A DNA stretch of 64,000 nucleotides from Torymus aiolomorphi (GCA_036365515.1 CM070875.1:99024628-99088627), one strand, 5' to 3'; shown: positions 1 to 11,418, numbered from the stretch's first letter. Numbers and translations are program-made. Notes: generated by a model from the letters alone, not told the origin.

Positions 1-119
1 TCTACTTGGCGCTTGTTCCGCGTGGCGCTCTGCCGATCACGATACGTGCAAGCTCGCGAGATTCAAGTCTCGCGACGCAGTGTACGTGATCCACTTACCA
101 TATATCGGCGCCCGTCACA
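1..119. repeat. 3' tail of an old GC-rich LTR
   Basis: The bases resemble the last ~100 bp of the Gypsy-B LTRs at 29570-29679 and 38230-38336: the same order of a CTTGGCGC block, a CGTGCAAGC block, a GATTCAAGTCTCGCG block and a terminal CCCGTCACA (CCCGTTACA in Gypsy-B). The similarity stops at about 119, as expected for an LTR end. It is a diverged relative cut by the window edge, not a recent copy. Confidence 0.5.
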
Positions 120-471
120 AATCATAAAATAGATTTTAATAAGGTCAACATCGCCGATCACGAAAGTTATAAGAACAAAAGATTGTTTTCTTAGATGTTA
201 CACTTTTATAGTACCAATAATAATATGAATAGACAGTTTGATACTATCAAACTAAAAAATTGTTATAAATCCACAGTCAACATTGTTAATAGATCAACCA
301 ACATTCGTAACAAACCTAAGAAATTCATAAATTCTCGTCGGTTACGTAGCAAAGAGTAGTTTTTCATTGGTGGGCACTGCGTTACTAAGTTAATTTCCTT
401 ACTAAATTTCTATCCCCACTACTTTATTCCGTATAAATAGCCCCGGAGATGCCCGTAACTCTTATTGTCTC
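120..471. other. Unassigned AT-rich sequence
   Basis: No convincing gene, RNA or repeat is visible. The last five bases (467-471, GTCTC) may be the target duplication of the copia element that starts at 472; the bases after its far end (6026-6030) are GTGTC, a 4/5 match. Confidence 0.4.
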
Positions 472-1392
472 TGTTGGTTAACTAATAATAATTGAGAGGT
501 ACGATGTAATGAGACAGAGATGTTTCTTACCAATAGTATTTAATGAAGAAAAGGATTTACAACTGCGGAGCCTCATGCTCTACGCTCGGGTGTACGTGTT
601 TCCCGTGCGACGGTCACACTCACAAGGAAGGGTATCGAACCCGAACTCACCGATTTCAAAAATTTCGACATATGTTGTAGATCATGAAAAAATATGAGAC
701 ACGTGTTTTTTCTTATCTGCGGAAAAACATATTTAGGGGGCGAAAACCACCCCTAAAGATAACCCCCAAAAACGGGTTTTTAAATATATCTCGGCTTCTA
801 CTGCGTATTTCAGAGTAAAACAAAATAGAAATTACTTCTTATAAAAAAACAAAGATAACTGAAGCAATTTTGACCCTAAGGGTTGCAACCCTTATGTTTT
901 ATTTTCAAAAAGCTAATTTTTTGATCATATATATTGAAAATAAAAAATAAGGGTTTGGAACCCTTAGGGTCAAAATTGCTTCAGTTATCTTTGTTTTTTT
1001 ATAAGAAGTAATTTCTATTTTGTTTTACTCTGAAATACGCAGTAGAAGCCGAGATATATTTAAAAAACCGTTTTTGGGGGTTATCTTTAGGGGTGGTTTT
1101 CACCCCCTAAATATGTTTTTCCGCAGATAAGAAAAAACACGTGTCTCATATTTTTTCATGATCTACAACATGTATCGAAATTTTTGAAATCGGTGAGTTC
1201 GGGTTCGATACCCTTCCTTGTCAGTCTCTTTGCTTTTATGTGAGGTTCGCTCGCCCTCGCTTCTTGCGGCGAACTAGGGAGGGGGTATATATGTGTGCGT
1301 ATATGTATGTGTCGCGCGTCTCGGCCTATTTGAGCTCGCGTGCCACATACTATATTTACTTTATGTAATACAAATGTATCATTATTCCAACA
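472..1392 (-). repeat. Copia 3' LTR, split by an insertion
   Basis: The LTR begins TGTTGG at 472 and ends CCAACA at 1392. Positions 472-622 and 1224-1392 align with the uninterrupted LTR at 5705-6025. Between them lies a 598-bp foldback element plus a 3-bp duplication. Without these the LTR is about 320 bp, the same as its partner. Confidence 0.9.
623..1220. mobile_element. 598-bp foldback element with ~290-bp arms, TCA target duplication
   Basis: The two halves are near-perfect reverse complements of each other, from CAAGGAAGGG at 623 to CCCTTCCTTG at 1220, with a short AT-rich centre near 900-950. TCA occurs on both sides (620-622 and 1221-1223) and only once at the same site in the uninterrupted LTR, so the insertion and its duplication are read directly. 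There is no coding sequence. Each end carries GGGTTCGATACCC, which can form a tRNA T-arm-like stem with a TTCGATA loop. A 3-bp duplication fits PIF/Harbinger- or CACTA-mobilised elements; the family is unknown. Confidence 0.85.
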
Positions 1393-1424
1393 CGCCTCCT
1401 TACATTTGTATTGCATTTACATTC

Positions 1425-1880
1425 TCATTTTAGATTTAATAATTTTCTTATTTTGACAAAGTTTTCTTTACATAAACTTTTTGTTAGTGTATCCGCAATA
1501 TTTTTATCAGTTTCAATTTTAATAATATCGATCACGCCTTTCTCATAATTTTCATTTACATAGTGATGTTGCACTTCAATGTGCTTAGAGTTTTTTGTAA
1601 AGTTTCCAAATTTATCTATAGCTACTGCGCCTGAATTATCTTCGTATATTTTAATTTGCTTGTCGATGTTTACATTAAATGTATCTTTCAATAGATCCTT
1701 AACAAATATAACTTCAGTTACTGCGTCGGATAACGCAATATATTCCGCAAATGTTGAATTTTTTGTTACTATTTTTTGTTTTTGAGCTTTCCAATAAACT
1801 ACATTTCCATATACTCTAATAATAAATCCTGTTGTGGATTTTCGATCGACATGATCTCCTGCAAAATCTGAATCAACCAT
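1425..1880 (-). pseudogene. Copia pol, RNase H domain
   Basis: The 151-residue frame matches the C-terminal end of copia polyproteins. It has the YSDADWAGD-like start (here VDSDFAGD), DRKSTTGF, a W.A.KQ..V.. block and the AEYIAL helix with its acidic residue. This domain removes the RNA strand of the RNA-DNA hybrid during reverse transcription. It is the last domain before the 3' LTR. It is separated from the RT frame by about 65 bp containing stops. Confidence 0.85.
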
Positions 1881-1946
1881 GCAGTCAAGCTATTCAATTT
1901 TATTTTTGTTAGTAAAAGTTAATTTTAAATCTTTTGTTTTATATAA

Positions 1947-2624
1947 TTATTTTAGTACTCTTAATGCATATTTAAAATGTGTGGAATCATAACAATTTTT
2001 ATATCTACTTAAGTAGTTTACACTAAATGCTATATCAGGTCTTGTGCCTGTGCTTATGTATAAAAGTTCTCCGATTAAATTTCGATATTTTTTGTTTTCG
2101 TCAATTTCTGTTGCTTGATCAAGCTTCAAATTGGTTTCCATTGGAGTGTTATATGTTTTCGAGTTTTCTAGATTATATTTTATAGCCAATGATTCTATAT
2201 ATTTTTGTTGACATAAAGTCATAATACCTTCTTTTTTATCATGTTCAATCTCTATTCCTATATATAATTTCACCTTTCCCATATCTTTCATTGTAAATTT
2301 TTCCATTAATTTTATTTTTATATTTTTAATTTTATCATAATTTTTGCAACAAATTAGAATATCGTCTATAAATACCAAAATATATATAGTATCATTGCTT
2401 GAATTATTTACATATAGACAGTAATCGTATCTACTTCGTATAAAATTTAATTTTTCTAAATACTCATGTAATGTTTCGTACCAGGCTCCAGGACTTTCTT
2501 TAAGACCATACGACGCTTTTATTAATTTACATACTTTATTTTCGCCAGTTTCATAACCTTTTGGTTCATGTATATACACCTCAGACTTTACTGGACCGTT
2601 TAAAAATGCTGTCTCGACATCCAT
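1947..2624 (-). pseudogene. Copia pol, reverse transcriptase domain
   Basis: The 225-residue frame carries the copia RT order: MDVETAFLNG (first catalytic Asp region), LIKASYGLKESPGAWYE, then the polymerase box FIDDILI (usually YVDD) near residue 86, followed by the LGIEI-type and TRPDIAF blocks. The N-terminal part of RT is disrupted upstream (2625-3050), where only fragments can be read. Copies DNA from RNA in the cytoplasmic particle. Inactive here because of flanking breaks. Confidence 0.88.
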
Positions 2625-3052
2625 TTGCTCTATCTACGAATCATTTACACAACAGTAACTTAATAGAATTTTCAAAGTTTGCATTTTTCCTACAGGTGAG
2701 TATACATTTTCCAAAGTCTCTCTTTGTTGAAAGCCTCTTACTACTAAACGCGCTTTATATGAGTTATCACTTTTTCTTTTATAGACCCATTTAACATAAA
2801 TAATTTTCTTGTCTTTAGGTTTATCAACAATGATCCAAGTATTATTTTTATTTAAACTTTTTATTTCAGAATTAATTGCTTTTTGCTAATTTTTATAATC
2901 TTTGGACTCTAGCGCCTCCTCAAATGTATTCGGTACATTTTCGTTAACATAATTTACATAAATAAAATGTGTTACCGGATCACCGTACCTCTGAACGGGA
3001 TTTTTCTTTCTTTTAGACGTCCTTTTTACTGATAAATATTCGTAATCATTGT

Positions 3053-3295
3053 TTATTTCATGTTCAATAATTGTATCATTGTTGGTACAATATTTTCAAT
3101 TTCGTTTGTAGTTTCATTTGTATTTTCATTACTTTCGTTATCGATTATTTCATTTGTTTGATCTTCTTTTCTGTCTAAATCTAAATCTAATTCAATAATT
3201 TCATCATCATTAACTTTCTCTAAACAAATTAATTCTGTACCTTCTTCAACTATATCTACGTGTCTTGCATTAATTATTTTATTATCAATTAGCAC
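3053..3295 (-). pseudogene. Copia pol, integrase-RT linker fragment
   Basis: An 80-residue acidic, Asn/Glu-rich frame (ENTNETTNEIEN) lies where copia elements have a poorly conserved linker between integrase and RT. There are no catalytic motifs. It is assigned by position and composition only. Confidence 0.5.
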
Positions 3296-3409
3296 TCGAT
3301 AGCTATCATGATTATAACCTACTAATTTTCCTATGTTGGATTTATCATCCCATTTACTATTACTTTTTACTTCTAGATTTCTAACAAAGACTAAACTACC
3401 ATAAATTTT

Positions 3410-4165
3410 TTAATTTTTTACATTTGGTTTCTTGCAAAAGAATATTTCAAAAGGAGTTTTATTTTCCACTGGGTTGGCTATTGTACGATTCTTTAAATAA
3501 GACACCGTTTTCATTATTTCTGGCCAATATTTTGCATGAATTTTTGCTTCTCTTTGTAAACATCTCCCCGTGTCCATTGCGGCTCTATTAAATCTTTCAG
3601 CCACTCCATTTAATTCATGGACATATGGTGGACGGGGTAATAATTATATCCCTTTGTCTCTTATGAATTTATAGATTCTATGATTTAAATATTCTTTTCC
3701 GTTATCACAACGTATTTTTTTAACCTTTTTATTTAATTGATTCTCAACTAAGTTTACATAATCTTCAAAACAATCAGCTACATCGGTTTTGCTTTTTATA
3801 CAGTAAATTCTACTAACTTTGCTGTAATCATCTATAAAACATAAAAAATATTTTTCTCCTCTATAGCCTGTGGTTTTATGTGGACCATTAAGATCTGTGT
3901 GAATTATTTCTAAAATTTCATTTGCACGGTTTCTCTTATTTTGAAATGGTACATTAGCCATTTTGCATTGTATACAATTTGCGCATTTCATTACATTATT
4001 TTCTAGCTTTTCTGGTAAACCTTCAAGTAGCTTTTCATTGACTAATTTATCTAAGTATTGAAAATTTATATGACCTAAAGCTCTGTGCCATTTTTCTTTA
4101 TTCGTTAGTTTCACAGTATGTGCAAAAATATCTTTATCACAAATTTTATAAATAAAACTTTTCAT
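3410..4165 (-). pseudogene. Copia pol, integrase (zinc-binding region plus DDE core), broken
   Basis: Frame 3644-4165 contains the GAG-pre-integrase region (HRALGHINFQYLDKL, then CANCIQC as the zinc site), the first Asp (IIHTDLNGP) and the second Asp (IRCDNGKEY). Frame 3410-3604 contains the Glu region (AERFNR). About 40 bp with a stop and a frame change separate them, so the DDE triad is present but not in one frame. The enzyme would insert element cDNA into the host chromosome. Confidence 0.88.
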
Positions 4166-4324
4166 TACATATAAATCATTTACTTTATCAGCTACTGCTT
4201 CTAATTTTCTATTTTTATCATAAATTTTTGCGTTTTGATCTCTAGATATAATAGTATTATTTTCGGTTATTTTTGAAAAACTTAATAAATTTTTATTTAT
4301 TCCATTAACATAATAAACATTTTT

Positions 4325-4795
4325 TTAAATAATTTCATTTTCACCGTAATAAGTTTTAAAATAAGTTCTTATATTGCCTATCTTAGTAGCTTTTAAATTT
4401 TTTCCATCTGGCATTTTTACATCAATCGGTTTTGATAGTACAACAAATTTTTCTAAATAATTTTCAGTATTTATTATATGGTCAGTGCAATCACTGTCCA
4501 ATAGCCAGTTTATTTGATTTGTATTTATTTCATTTTCGGCGTTTACCTGATTTGCCTCTGTGTGTTTAACCTCTGCTAACCATGTCCTCGCATATGTATC
4601 ATCGTTGATTTGACTTGTTGTTTCTTCGCCTTGTTGATTTGTTGCTCTGCCTCGTCCTCTGCCGCCGTGAATTCCCCTTGAGTTGCCTCGCTGTTGGCCT
4701 CGAAATCCCTGCTGGCCTCTGCCTCTCATGTAGGACTGACTTTGATTTGTCTTCTCGCCCATATTTTGATTTGATGTGTCTGCGAAGGTCTCCAA
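4325..4795 (-). pseudogene. Copia protease region with altered active site
   Basis: A 156-residue frame begins with an Arg/Gly-rich segment (GRGQQGFRGQQRGNSRG-like) and contains NWLLDSDCTDHI. Copia proteases have LLDSG followed by A/C-TDH here, so the D-S-G catalytic triplet reads D-S-D. It overlaps the end of gag by 70 bp in another frame, either because of a frameshift mutation or as a remnant of programmed frameshifting. Confidence 0.8.
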
Positions 4796-5514
4796 CAGTC
4801 CTTTATATGATGACCTAGTCTGCCGCAGTTACGACAATTTCCTATTACTTTTGTATTAAACGTACTTGCGTTTCTTTTATTTTCAGTTTCTGATTTCGAC
4901 ATATTTTTCTCAAGAATCTTCGATTTCACGTAGTCCACCGTTCTATCTTTTTCGGGGACTAAATCAATAAAATCACCAATATAGCTATAATTAAGTGGTA
5001 ACGCTTTAATCAAATATCTCATTATTTCTTGCTCGCTTAAAGATCCTCCAGCGGCTTTGAGTTTATTACAATTTTTCTCAAAATCCACGAAAAAATCTTC
5101 TACTAATTCATAATTTTTTAATTTTACATCTTCCAGATTTCCTCTACATACAATTTGTAAAGCTGTAGATTTTGTGGAATACATACTTTTAAATTTCTCC
5201 ATAATCTCGAACGTAGTTTTACAGTCTCGAATATATTCTAACTGCCTGTCTGATATTGAACTTATCACAATTGTTTTTGCTTTTAAATCGCTTTTATTCC
5301 AGGTAGCTTCAGTGTCACCTTGAGTTCTTTCTCTAATGGCTTGATCCTTACATTCTTTGTATTCGAGAATATTTAATATTCTAAATTCCCAACTTGAATA
5401 ATTACTGCCATCAAACACTGGAATATGCACGTCGTCAATCTTTACTTGTTTAGCCATTTCAAATTCTATTTCGATTCTTCTTTCTTTGTTTAACTCGAAA
5501 TTTTCACTGTTCAC
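4726..5514 (-). pseudogene. Copia gag
   Basis: A 262-residue frame starts at the first ATG downstream of the 5' leader. It has the copia gag opening (FDGSNYSSWEFRI), an alpha-helical body, and near its end a CCHC zinc knuckle CRNCGRLGHHIKDC that binds genomic RNA. It is the best preserved part of the element. Its open frame stops shortly after the knuckle, where pol continues in another frame. Confidence 0.85.
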
Positions 5515-5704
5515 CTTTTGTTCCTCTTCACTTTTTTCTGATCAAGCTCACAGTCAACTGACTTCTCGTCCTCTTCACTCTTCATGGGTTTTTTTTTTTT
5601 TTGGTTCCTGCTTGTCTTACGTCACCAAAAGGTAGACGTACGGCAAGAGGAAAGGAACACTCCCGCGCGAAATAACGGAGTCACGAAACCACACTCTGCC
5701 ACCA
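5515..5704 (-). other. Copia 5' leader between LTR and gag
   Basis: This untranslated stretch lies between the gag start and the right LTR. It contains a T11-12 tract (5589-5601) and, next to the LTR, the primer-site position (minus strand TGGTGGCAGAG...). I could not match the primer to a specific tRNA. Confidence 0.55.
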
Positions 5705-6025
5705 TGTTGGTTAACTAATAATAATTGAGAGGTGCGATGAAATGAGAGAGAGGTGTTTCTTAACAACAGTATTTAATAAAGAAAAGGATTTTACAACTGC
5801 GGAGCCTCATACTCTACACTCATGTGCACGTGTTTCCCGTGCGACGGTTACACTCAGTCTCTTTGCTTTTATATGAGGTTCGCTCGCGCTCGCTTCTTGC
5901 GGCGAACCAGGGAGGGGGTATACATGTGTGCGTATTTGTATGTGTCGCGCGTCTCGGCCTATTTGAGCTCGCGTGCTACATACTATATTTACTTTATGTA
6001 ATACAAATGTATCATTATTCCAACA
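5705..6025 (-). repeat. Copia 5' LTR, intact
   Basis: This 321-bp LTR starts TGTTGG and ends CCAACA, and it defines the uninterrupted form of the split LTR at 472-1392. Differences from its partner are scattered substitutions, so the insertion is not very recent. The element promoter and polyadenylation site should lie here, but no clear TATA box was picked out. Confidence 0.88.
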
Positions 6026-6568
6026 GTGTCTTTTGACAGTGAGATTACATCATCCTGGATAAAACCGCTTTTGACGTTATGACTAAACGACTGATATGTA
6101 AGATGTAAGTTTTTTGAATTTTCATGCCTTTTTTCTTATTTTGAGCTTTTTCTTTAGTAAAATTTGATTTTTCTAAATATTCTCATTATACAGGTGCTTT
6201 ACAAATGTTGGCGATTTACAAAAAACCTATTGTAAACAGAAAAACTGTTTGACACGCGGAGTCCACGCAATCGCCGCTTTCTAAATTTGTAAATAGATAT
6301 ACCACCTCGAATGGTAAGGGAAAAAATAAAAAGTTTTTTTTTACGTTTTTTCTTTAATGTAACAAGAAATTTTATAATTGTCGTTATGTTTAATATTTTT
6401 TGTATGTTCATTGTGTTTAGCCTTGATAAGGGGAGTTAATAATACTCCCGAAATGTCGGTGTATCAATAAATTTATGATGCTCGAAGGGATCTATGGTGT
6501 ACGAATCTATTACACCCTCAATAAAAATTATCATTGAACGCGAGCAGCTTGGGAGAGCAATAACCTTT
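6026..6568. other. Intergenic sequence, no gene seen
   Basis: Only short chance frames occur. A CCGAAATGTCGGTG motif with a following AATAAA-like stretch (6447-6470) resembles the terminus of some retroelement but is too short to assign. Confidence 0.4.
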
Positions 6569-9500
6569 TAAATGTAAAAAGGCCTACCTAGTACAGGAAA
6601 CGAGATATCGATCCTAAAATTACCAGAGGTACTCTAGATGACCTAAAAAATACATGTGCCAAGAGCCGTAAGGGAACGCGCATAAATAAACTAATTATAA
6701 ACAAATAAAGCTATGAATTAAAGGTAAAAAGGCCTATCTAGTACAGGAAACGAGATATCCATCCCAAATCTGACAGAGGTAATATAGCTGACGTACAAAA
6801 TACATATGGCAAGAGCCGTAAGGGAACGCACATAAATAAACAAATTATAAACAAATAAAGCTGTAAATTAAATGTAAAGAGTCCTATCTAGTACAGGAAA
6901 CGAGATAACTATCCCAAATTTGGCAGAGGTATTCTAGTTGACCTAAGGAATAGGTGTGCAGAGAGCCGTAAGGGGACGCGATGAATAAACAAATTATAAA
7001 CAAATAAAGCTGTGAATTAAATGTAAAAAGGCCTATCTTGTACAGCAAATGAGATTTCCATCCCAAATTTGACAGAGGTAATCTAGTCGACCTACAGAAT
7101 ACATGTACCAAGAGCTGTAAGGCTCGCGCATAAACATATTATGAGCAAATGATGCTGTGAATTAAATGTAAAAAGGCCTATCTAGTACAGGAAACGAGAT
7201 ATCTATCTCAACTTTAGCAGAGTTACTCGAATCGACCAACAGAATACGTGTGCGGAGAGCCGTAAGGGGACACGCATGAATAAACAAATTATAAACAAAT
7301 AAAGCTGTGAATTAAATGTAAAAAAGCCTATGTAGTACAGGAAACAAGATATCGATCCGAAATTTGACAGAGGTAATGTAGCCGACATACAGAATATATG
7401 TGTCACGGGCCGTAAGGGGACCCACATCAATAAACAAACTTTAAACAATTCAAGCTGTAAACTAAACGTAAAAAGGATTATCTAGTACAGGGAACAATGT
7501 ATCGATCCGAAAATTGACAGAGGTTATGTATTAGACCTACAGAATACATGTGCCAAGAGATGTAAGTGGATGCAGATAAACATATTTAAAACAAATAAAG
7601 CTATAAATTAAATGTAAATAAACCTAAATAGTACAGGAAAGAGATATCAATCCCAAATTTGGGAGAGTTACTCTAGTCGACCGACAGAAACATGCGTCAA
7701 GAGCCATAAGGGGACGCTCATAAATAAACAAATTATAAACAAATAAAGCTGTTAATTAAATGAAAAAAGGCCTATCTAATGCAGGAAACGGGATATCCAT
7801 CCCAAATTTGGCAGAGGTACTCTAGTCAACCTACAGAATTCATGCGTCGGGAGCCGTAAGGGGACGCCGATATGTAAACATATTATAAACAAATAAATTT
7901 AATGTAAAAAGGCCGATCTAGTAGAGGAAACGAGATATCGATCCCAACTTTGACAGAGGTACTCTAGTCGACCTTAAGAATACGTGTGCGGACAGCCGTA
8001 AGAGGACACGCACAAATAAACATATTATAAACAAATAAAGCTGTAAAATAAATGTAGAAAGGCCTATCTAGTACAGGAAATGAGGTATCTGTCCCACATT
8101 TGGCAGAGGTAATCTAGTCGACCTTCAGAATACATGTGTCAGGAGCCGTAAGGGGTCGCTCATAAATAAACAAGGTATAAACAAATAAAGCTGTAAATTA
8201 AATGTAAAACTATTATCTAGTACAGGAAACAGGATATCGATCCGAAATTTGACAGAGGTTATGTAATCTACGTACAGAATACATGCGCCAAGAGATATAA
8301 ACGGATGCTGATAAATAAACATATTAGAATCAAATAAAGCTATAAATTAAATAAAAAAGGCCTATCTTGTACAGGAAACGAGATATCTATCCCAAATTTG
8401 GCAGAGTTACTCTGGTCGATCGACAGAATACATGTGCCAAGAGCTGTAAGGGGACGCTCATAAATAAACAAATTATGAACAAATAAAGCTGTTAATTAAA
8501 TGTAAAATTGCCTATCTAATACAGCAAACGGGATATCCATCCCAAATTTGGCAGAGATACTCTAGTCAACCTACAGAATACATGCGTCAAGAGCCGTAAG
8601 GGGACGCGCATAAATAAATAAATTATAAAGAAATAAAGCTGTAAACTAAATGTAAAAAGGACTATCTAGTACAGGAAAGAAGGTATCGATCCGAATTTTG
8701 ACAGAGGTAATCTAGTCGACCTACAGAATACATGTGCCATGAGCCGTAAGGGGACGCGCATAAATAAACAAATTATAAACAAATAAAGCTGCAAATTAAA
8801 TATAGAAAGGTCTATCTAATACAGGAAACAAGATATCCATCCCAAATTTGGCAGAGGTATTCTAGTTGACCTAAGGAATACGTGTTCAGAGGGCCGTAAG
8901 GGGAACGCGCATGAATAAACGAATTATAAACAAATAAAGCTGTGAATTAAATGTAAAAAGGCTTATCTTGTGGAGCAAATGAGATATCCATCCCAAATTT
9001 GGCAGAGGTAATCTAGTCGACCTACAGAATACATGTACCAAGAGCTGTAAGGGTCGCGCATACACATATTATGAGTAAATGATGCTGTGAATTAAATGTA
9101 AAGGGCCTATCTAGTACAGGAAACGAGATCTGCATCTCAAATTTAGCAGAGTTGCTCGAGTCGACCGACAGAATATGTGTGCGGAGAGCCGTAAAGGGAC
9201 ACGCATGAATAAACAAATTATAATCAAATAAAGCTGTGAATTAAATGTAAAAAGACCTATGTAGTATAGGAAACAAGAGATCGATCCGTAATTTGACAGA
9301 GGTTATGTAGTCTACGTACAGAATACATGCGCCAAGAGATGTAAACGGATGCTGATAAATAAACATATTAGAATCAAATAAAGCTATAAATTAAATGAAA
9401 AAGGCCTATCTAGTACAGGAAACGAGATATCTATCCTAAATTTGGCAAAGTTACTCTAGTTCTAGTCGATCGACAGGATACATGTGCCAAGAGCCGTAAG

Positions 9501-10391
9501 GGGACGCTCATAAATAAACAAGGTATGAACAAATAAAGCTGTAAATTAAATGTAAAACGATTATCTAGTACAGGAAACAGGATATCTATCCGAAATTTGA
9601 CAGAGGTTATGTAGTCTACGTACAGAATACATGCGCTAAGAGATGTAAACGGATGCTGATAAATAAACATATTAGAATCAAATAAAGCTATAAATTAAAT
9701 AAAAAGGCCTATCTTGTACAGGAACCGAGATATCTATCCCAAATTTGGCAGAGTTACTCTAGTTGATCGACAGAATACATGCGTCAAGAGCCGTAAGGGG
9801 ACGCCGATATATAAACAAACTATAAACAGATAAAGTTGTAAATTAAATGTAAAAAGGCCGATCTAGTAGAGGATACGAGATATCGATCCCAAATTTGACA
9901 GAGGTACTCTAGTCGACCTTAAGAATACATGTGCGGACAGCCGTAAGGGGACGCGCATAAATAAACATATTATAAAGAAATAAAGCTGTAAAATAAATGT
10001 AAAAAGGCCTATCTAGTACACGGAATGAGGTATCCATCCCAAATTTGACAGAGGTAATCTAGTCGACCTACAGAATACATGTGTCAGGAGCCGTAAGGTG
10101 ACGCGCATAAATAAACAAATTATAAAGAAATAAAGCTGTAAATTAAATATAAAAAGGCCATCTAATACAGGAAAGAGATATCCATCCCACATTTGGGAGA
10201 GGTATTCTAATTGACCTCAGGAATACGTGTGCAGAGAGCGGTAAGGGGACGCGCATGAATAAACAAATTATAAACAAATAAAGCTGTGAATTAAATGTAA
10301 AAAGGACTATGTAGTACAGGAAACGAGACATCGATCCTAAATTTGTTAGAGGTAATGTAGCCGACCTACAAAATATATGTGCCAAGTGCCG
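6569..10391 (+). repeat. ~149-bp satellite array, about 25 monomers
   Basis: Head-to-tail monomers of 145-151 bp share the landmarks AAATGTAAAAAGGCCTATC, TAGTACAGGAAACGAGATATC, AGAGCCGTAAGGGGACGC and AAACAAATAAAGCTG. Starts of the GCCTATC landmark fall near 6582, 6731, 6882, 7031, 7176 and so on. Monomer variants recur in blocks. Open frames of 60-100 codons on the minus strand recur because the unit is close to 50 codons; I regard them as non-coding. The array is cut at 10391 in the middle of a monomer by the Transib terminus. Confidence 0.95.
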
Positions 10392-10428
10392 CACAGTGGG
10401 AACAAATTGTTTTTTTGTGACAAAATCA
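10392..10428 (-). promoter_or_regulatory. Likely Transib terminal repeat: RSS-like heptamer and nonamer-like block
   Basis: CACAGTG (10392-10398) is identical to the consensus heptamer of V(D)J recombination signals, which Transib termini resemble. ACAAAATCA begins 21 bp after it and resembles the nonamer ACAAAAACC. It starts exactly where the satellite monomer is interrupted; TGCCG (10387-10391) would be the 5-bp target duplication. No matching CACTGTG end was found on the far side of the element. Confidence 0.55.
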
Positions 10429-10530
10429 ATTATGTCCAGATCGGGTAAAGATATCTTCAACTTTTTTTTTTTTTAAATAATGGTGACGATATGTAGAATA
10501 TGGAAAAACTATTGCCGATATGGAATTTTT

Positions 10531-10927
10531 ATATCCTAACCTCAAAAAACTTGCCTAAACATGCATATTTTCGAAGAAAAAAACAGAAAATTCGAGCCAA
10601 AAAAAAAAAATTTTTTTTTCTGTGACAAGACACTTTTTCGATGTATTTTGATCCGCTAAACACGATTATTCTGGTCTTATTAACCAAAAATCAAAACATT
10701 TTAGGAATAAAGCGATATTTGGCGATATTTGTGGATATTTGTCGCTTTTTTCTAAAATTTTTTGATTTTTGGTTGATGGGACCAGGATAATCGTGTTTAG
10801 AGGATCAAAATACATCGGAAAAGTGTCTTGTCACTATAAAAAAAATTTTTTTTTTTTGGCTCGAATTTTCTGTAATTTTTTTTTAAATTACGCATGTTTA
10901 GGCAAGTTTTTTGAGGTTAGGATATAT
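10531..10927. mobile_element. Foldback element, ~170-bp arms
   Basis: The left arm opens TATCCTAACCTCAAAAAACT and the right arm closes with its reverse complement at about 10927. The arms extend inward through a matched CGATGTATTTTGATC/GATCAAAATACATCG block and an AACCAAAAATCAAAA block. The spacer is about 60 bp and there is no coding capacity. It lies in the 3' flank of the Transib gene, next to the CA repeat. Confidence 0.75.
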
Positions 10928-10938
10928 ATATACATCTG

Positions 10939-11135
<197 letters not shown>

Positions 11136-11180
11136 CTACACGCGCGCGCTAGGACACACCCTTTGTTTTCTGGATTGTCT

Positions 11181-11345
11181 ATTATTGTAGTACATCTGAA
11201 GTATTCGATAACATACGATCCTTTCTCTTAGACAGACAAGGAAAAACATACGTCAAATTTTTTAACTGAATTCTGTCAAACTTTTAATTTATTAATACCT
11301 ACTAAAGATGGACAATATTGTACATATTTACATTTTGTTTGACTA
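11181..11345 (+). repeat. Left arm of a ~165-bp inverted repeat flanking the Transib gene
   Basis: It is the reverse complement of 18894-19053 at roughly 90% identity by eye; shared blocks include AAACATACGTCAAATT and ATACGATCCTTTCTCTTAGA. It ends three bases before the transposase stop codon, so it also forms the 3' untranslated region. Confidence 0.8.
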
Positions 11346-11348
11346 TCA

Positions 11349-11418
11349 CTAAGTTTCTATTACTTCATTATCACTAGATAAATTACTGTCATCAGAATCA
11401 CTTTCTTCACCAATATCA
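11349..11418 (-). pseudogene. Transib transposase exon 5 (acidic C-terminus)
   Basis: The minus strand gives a splice acceptor (ATCTTTCACAG) followed by an open 70-bp exon ending in TAG. It encodes an Asp/Glu/Ser-rich tail (EESDSDDSNLSSDNE). Phase agrees with exon 4, whose last two bases AG join T to give Ser. Acidic tails are unremarkable at this position. Confidence rests on the clean splice signals and phase. Confidence 0.6.

Larger units (their letters stand above)
472..6025 (-). mobile_element. Ty1/copia LTR retrotransposon, complete but decayed
   Basis: Two LTRs of about 320 bp, both starting TGTTGG and ending CCAACA on the plus strand, enclose a minus-strand gag-pol region. Its order is gag, protease, integrase, reverse transcriptase, RNase H, which is the copia order (integrase before RT). 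The 5' LTR is the right one (5705-6025). A TGG-starting primer-site-like stretch directly adjoins it on the minus strand, and a purine-rich AAGGAGGCG stretch adjoins the left LTR. The frame is broken in several places, so this copy cannot encode a full polyprotein. Confidence 0.9.

Noticed and set aside
6884..10460. Series of 60-105-codon minus-strand frames with similar peptides
   Set aside because: They come from the ~149-bp satellite, whose length is close to a multiple of three; there is no start or splice support and the frames break between monomers.
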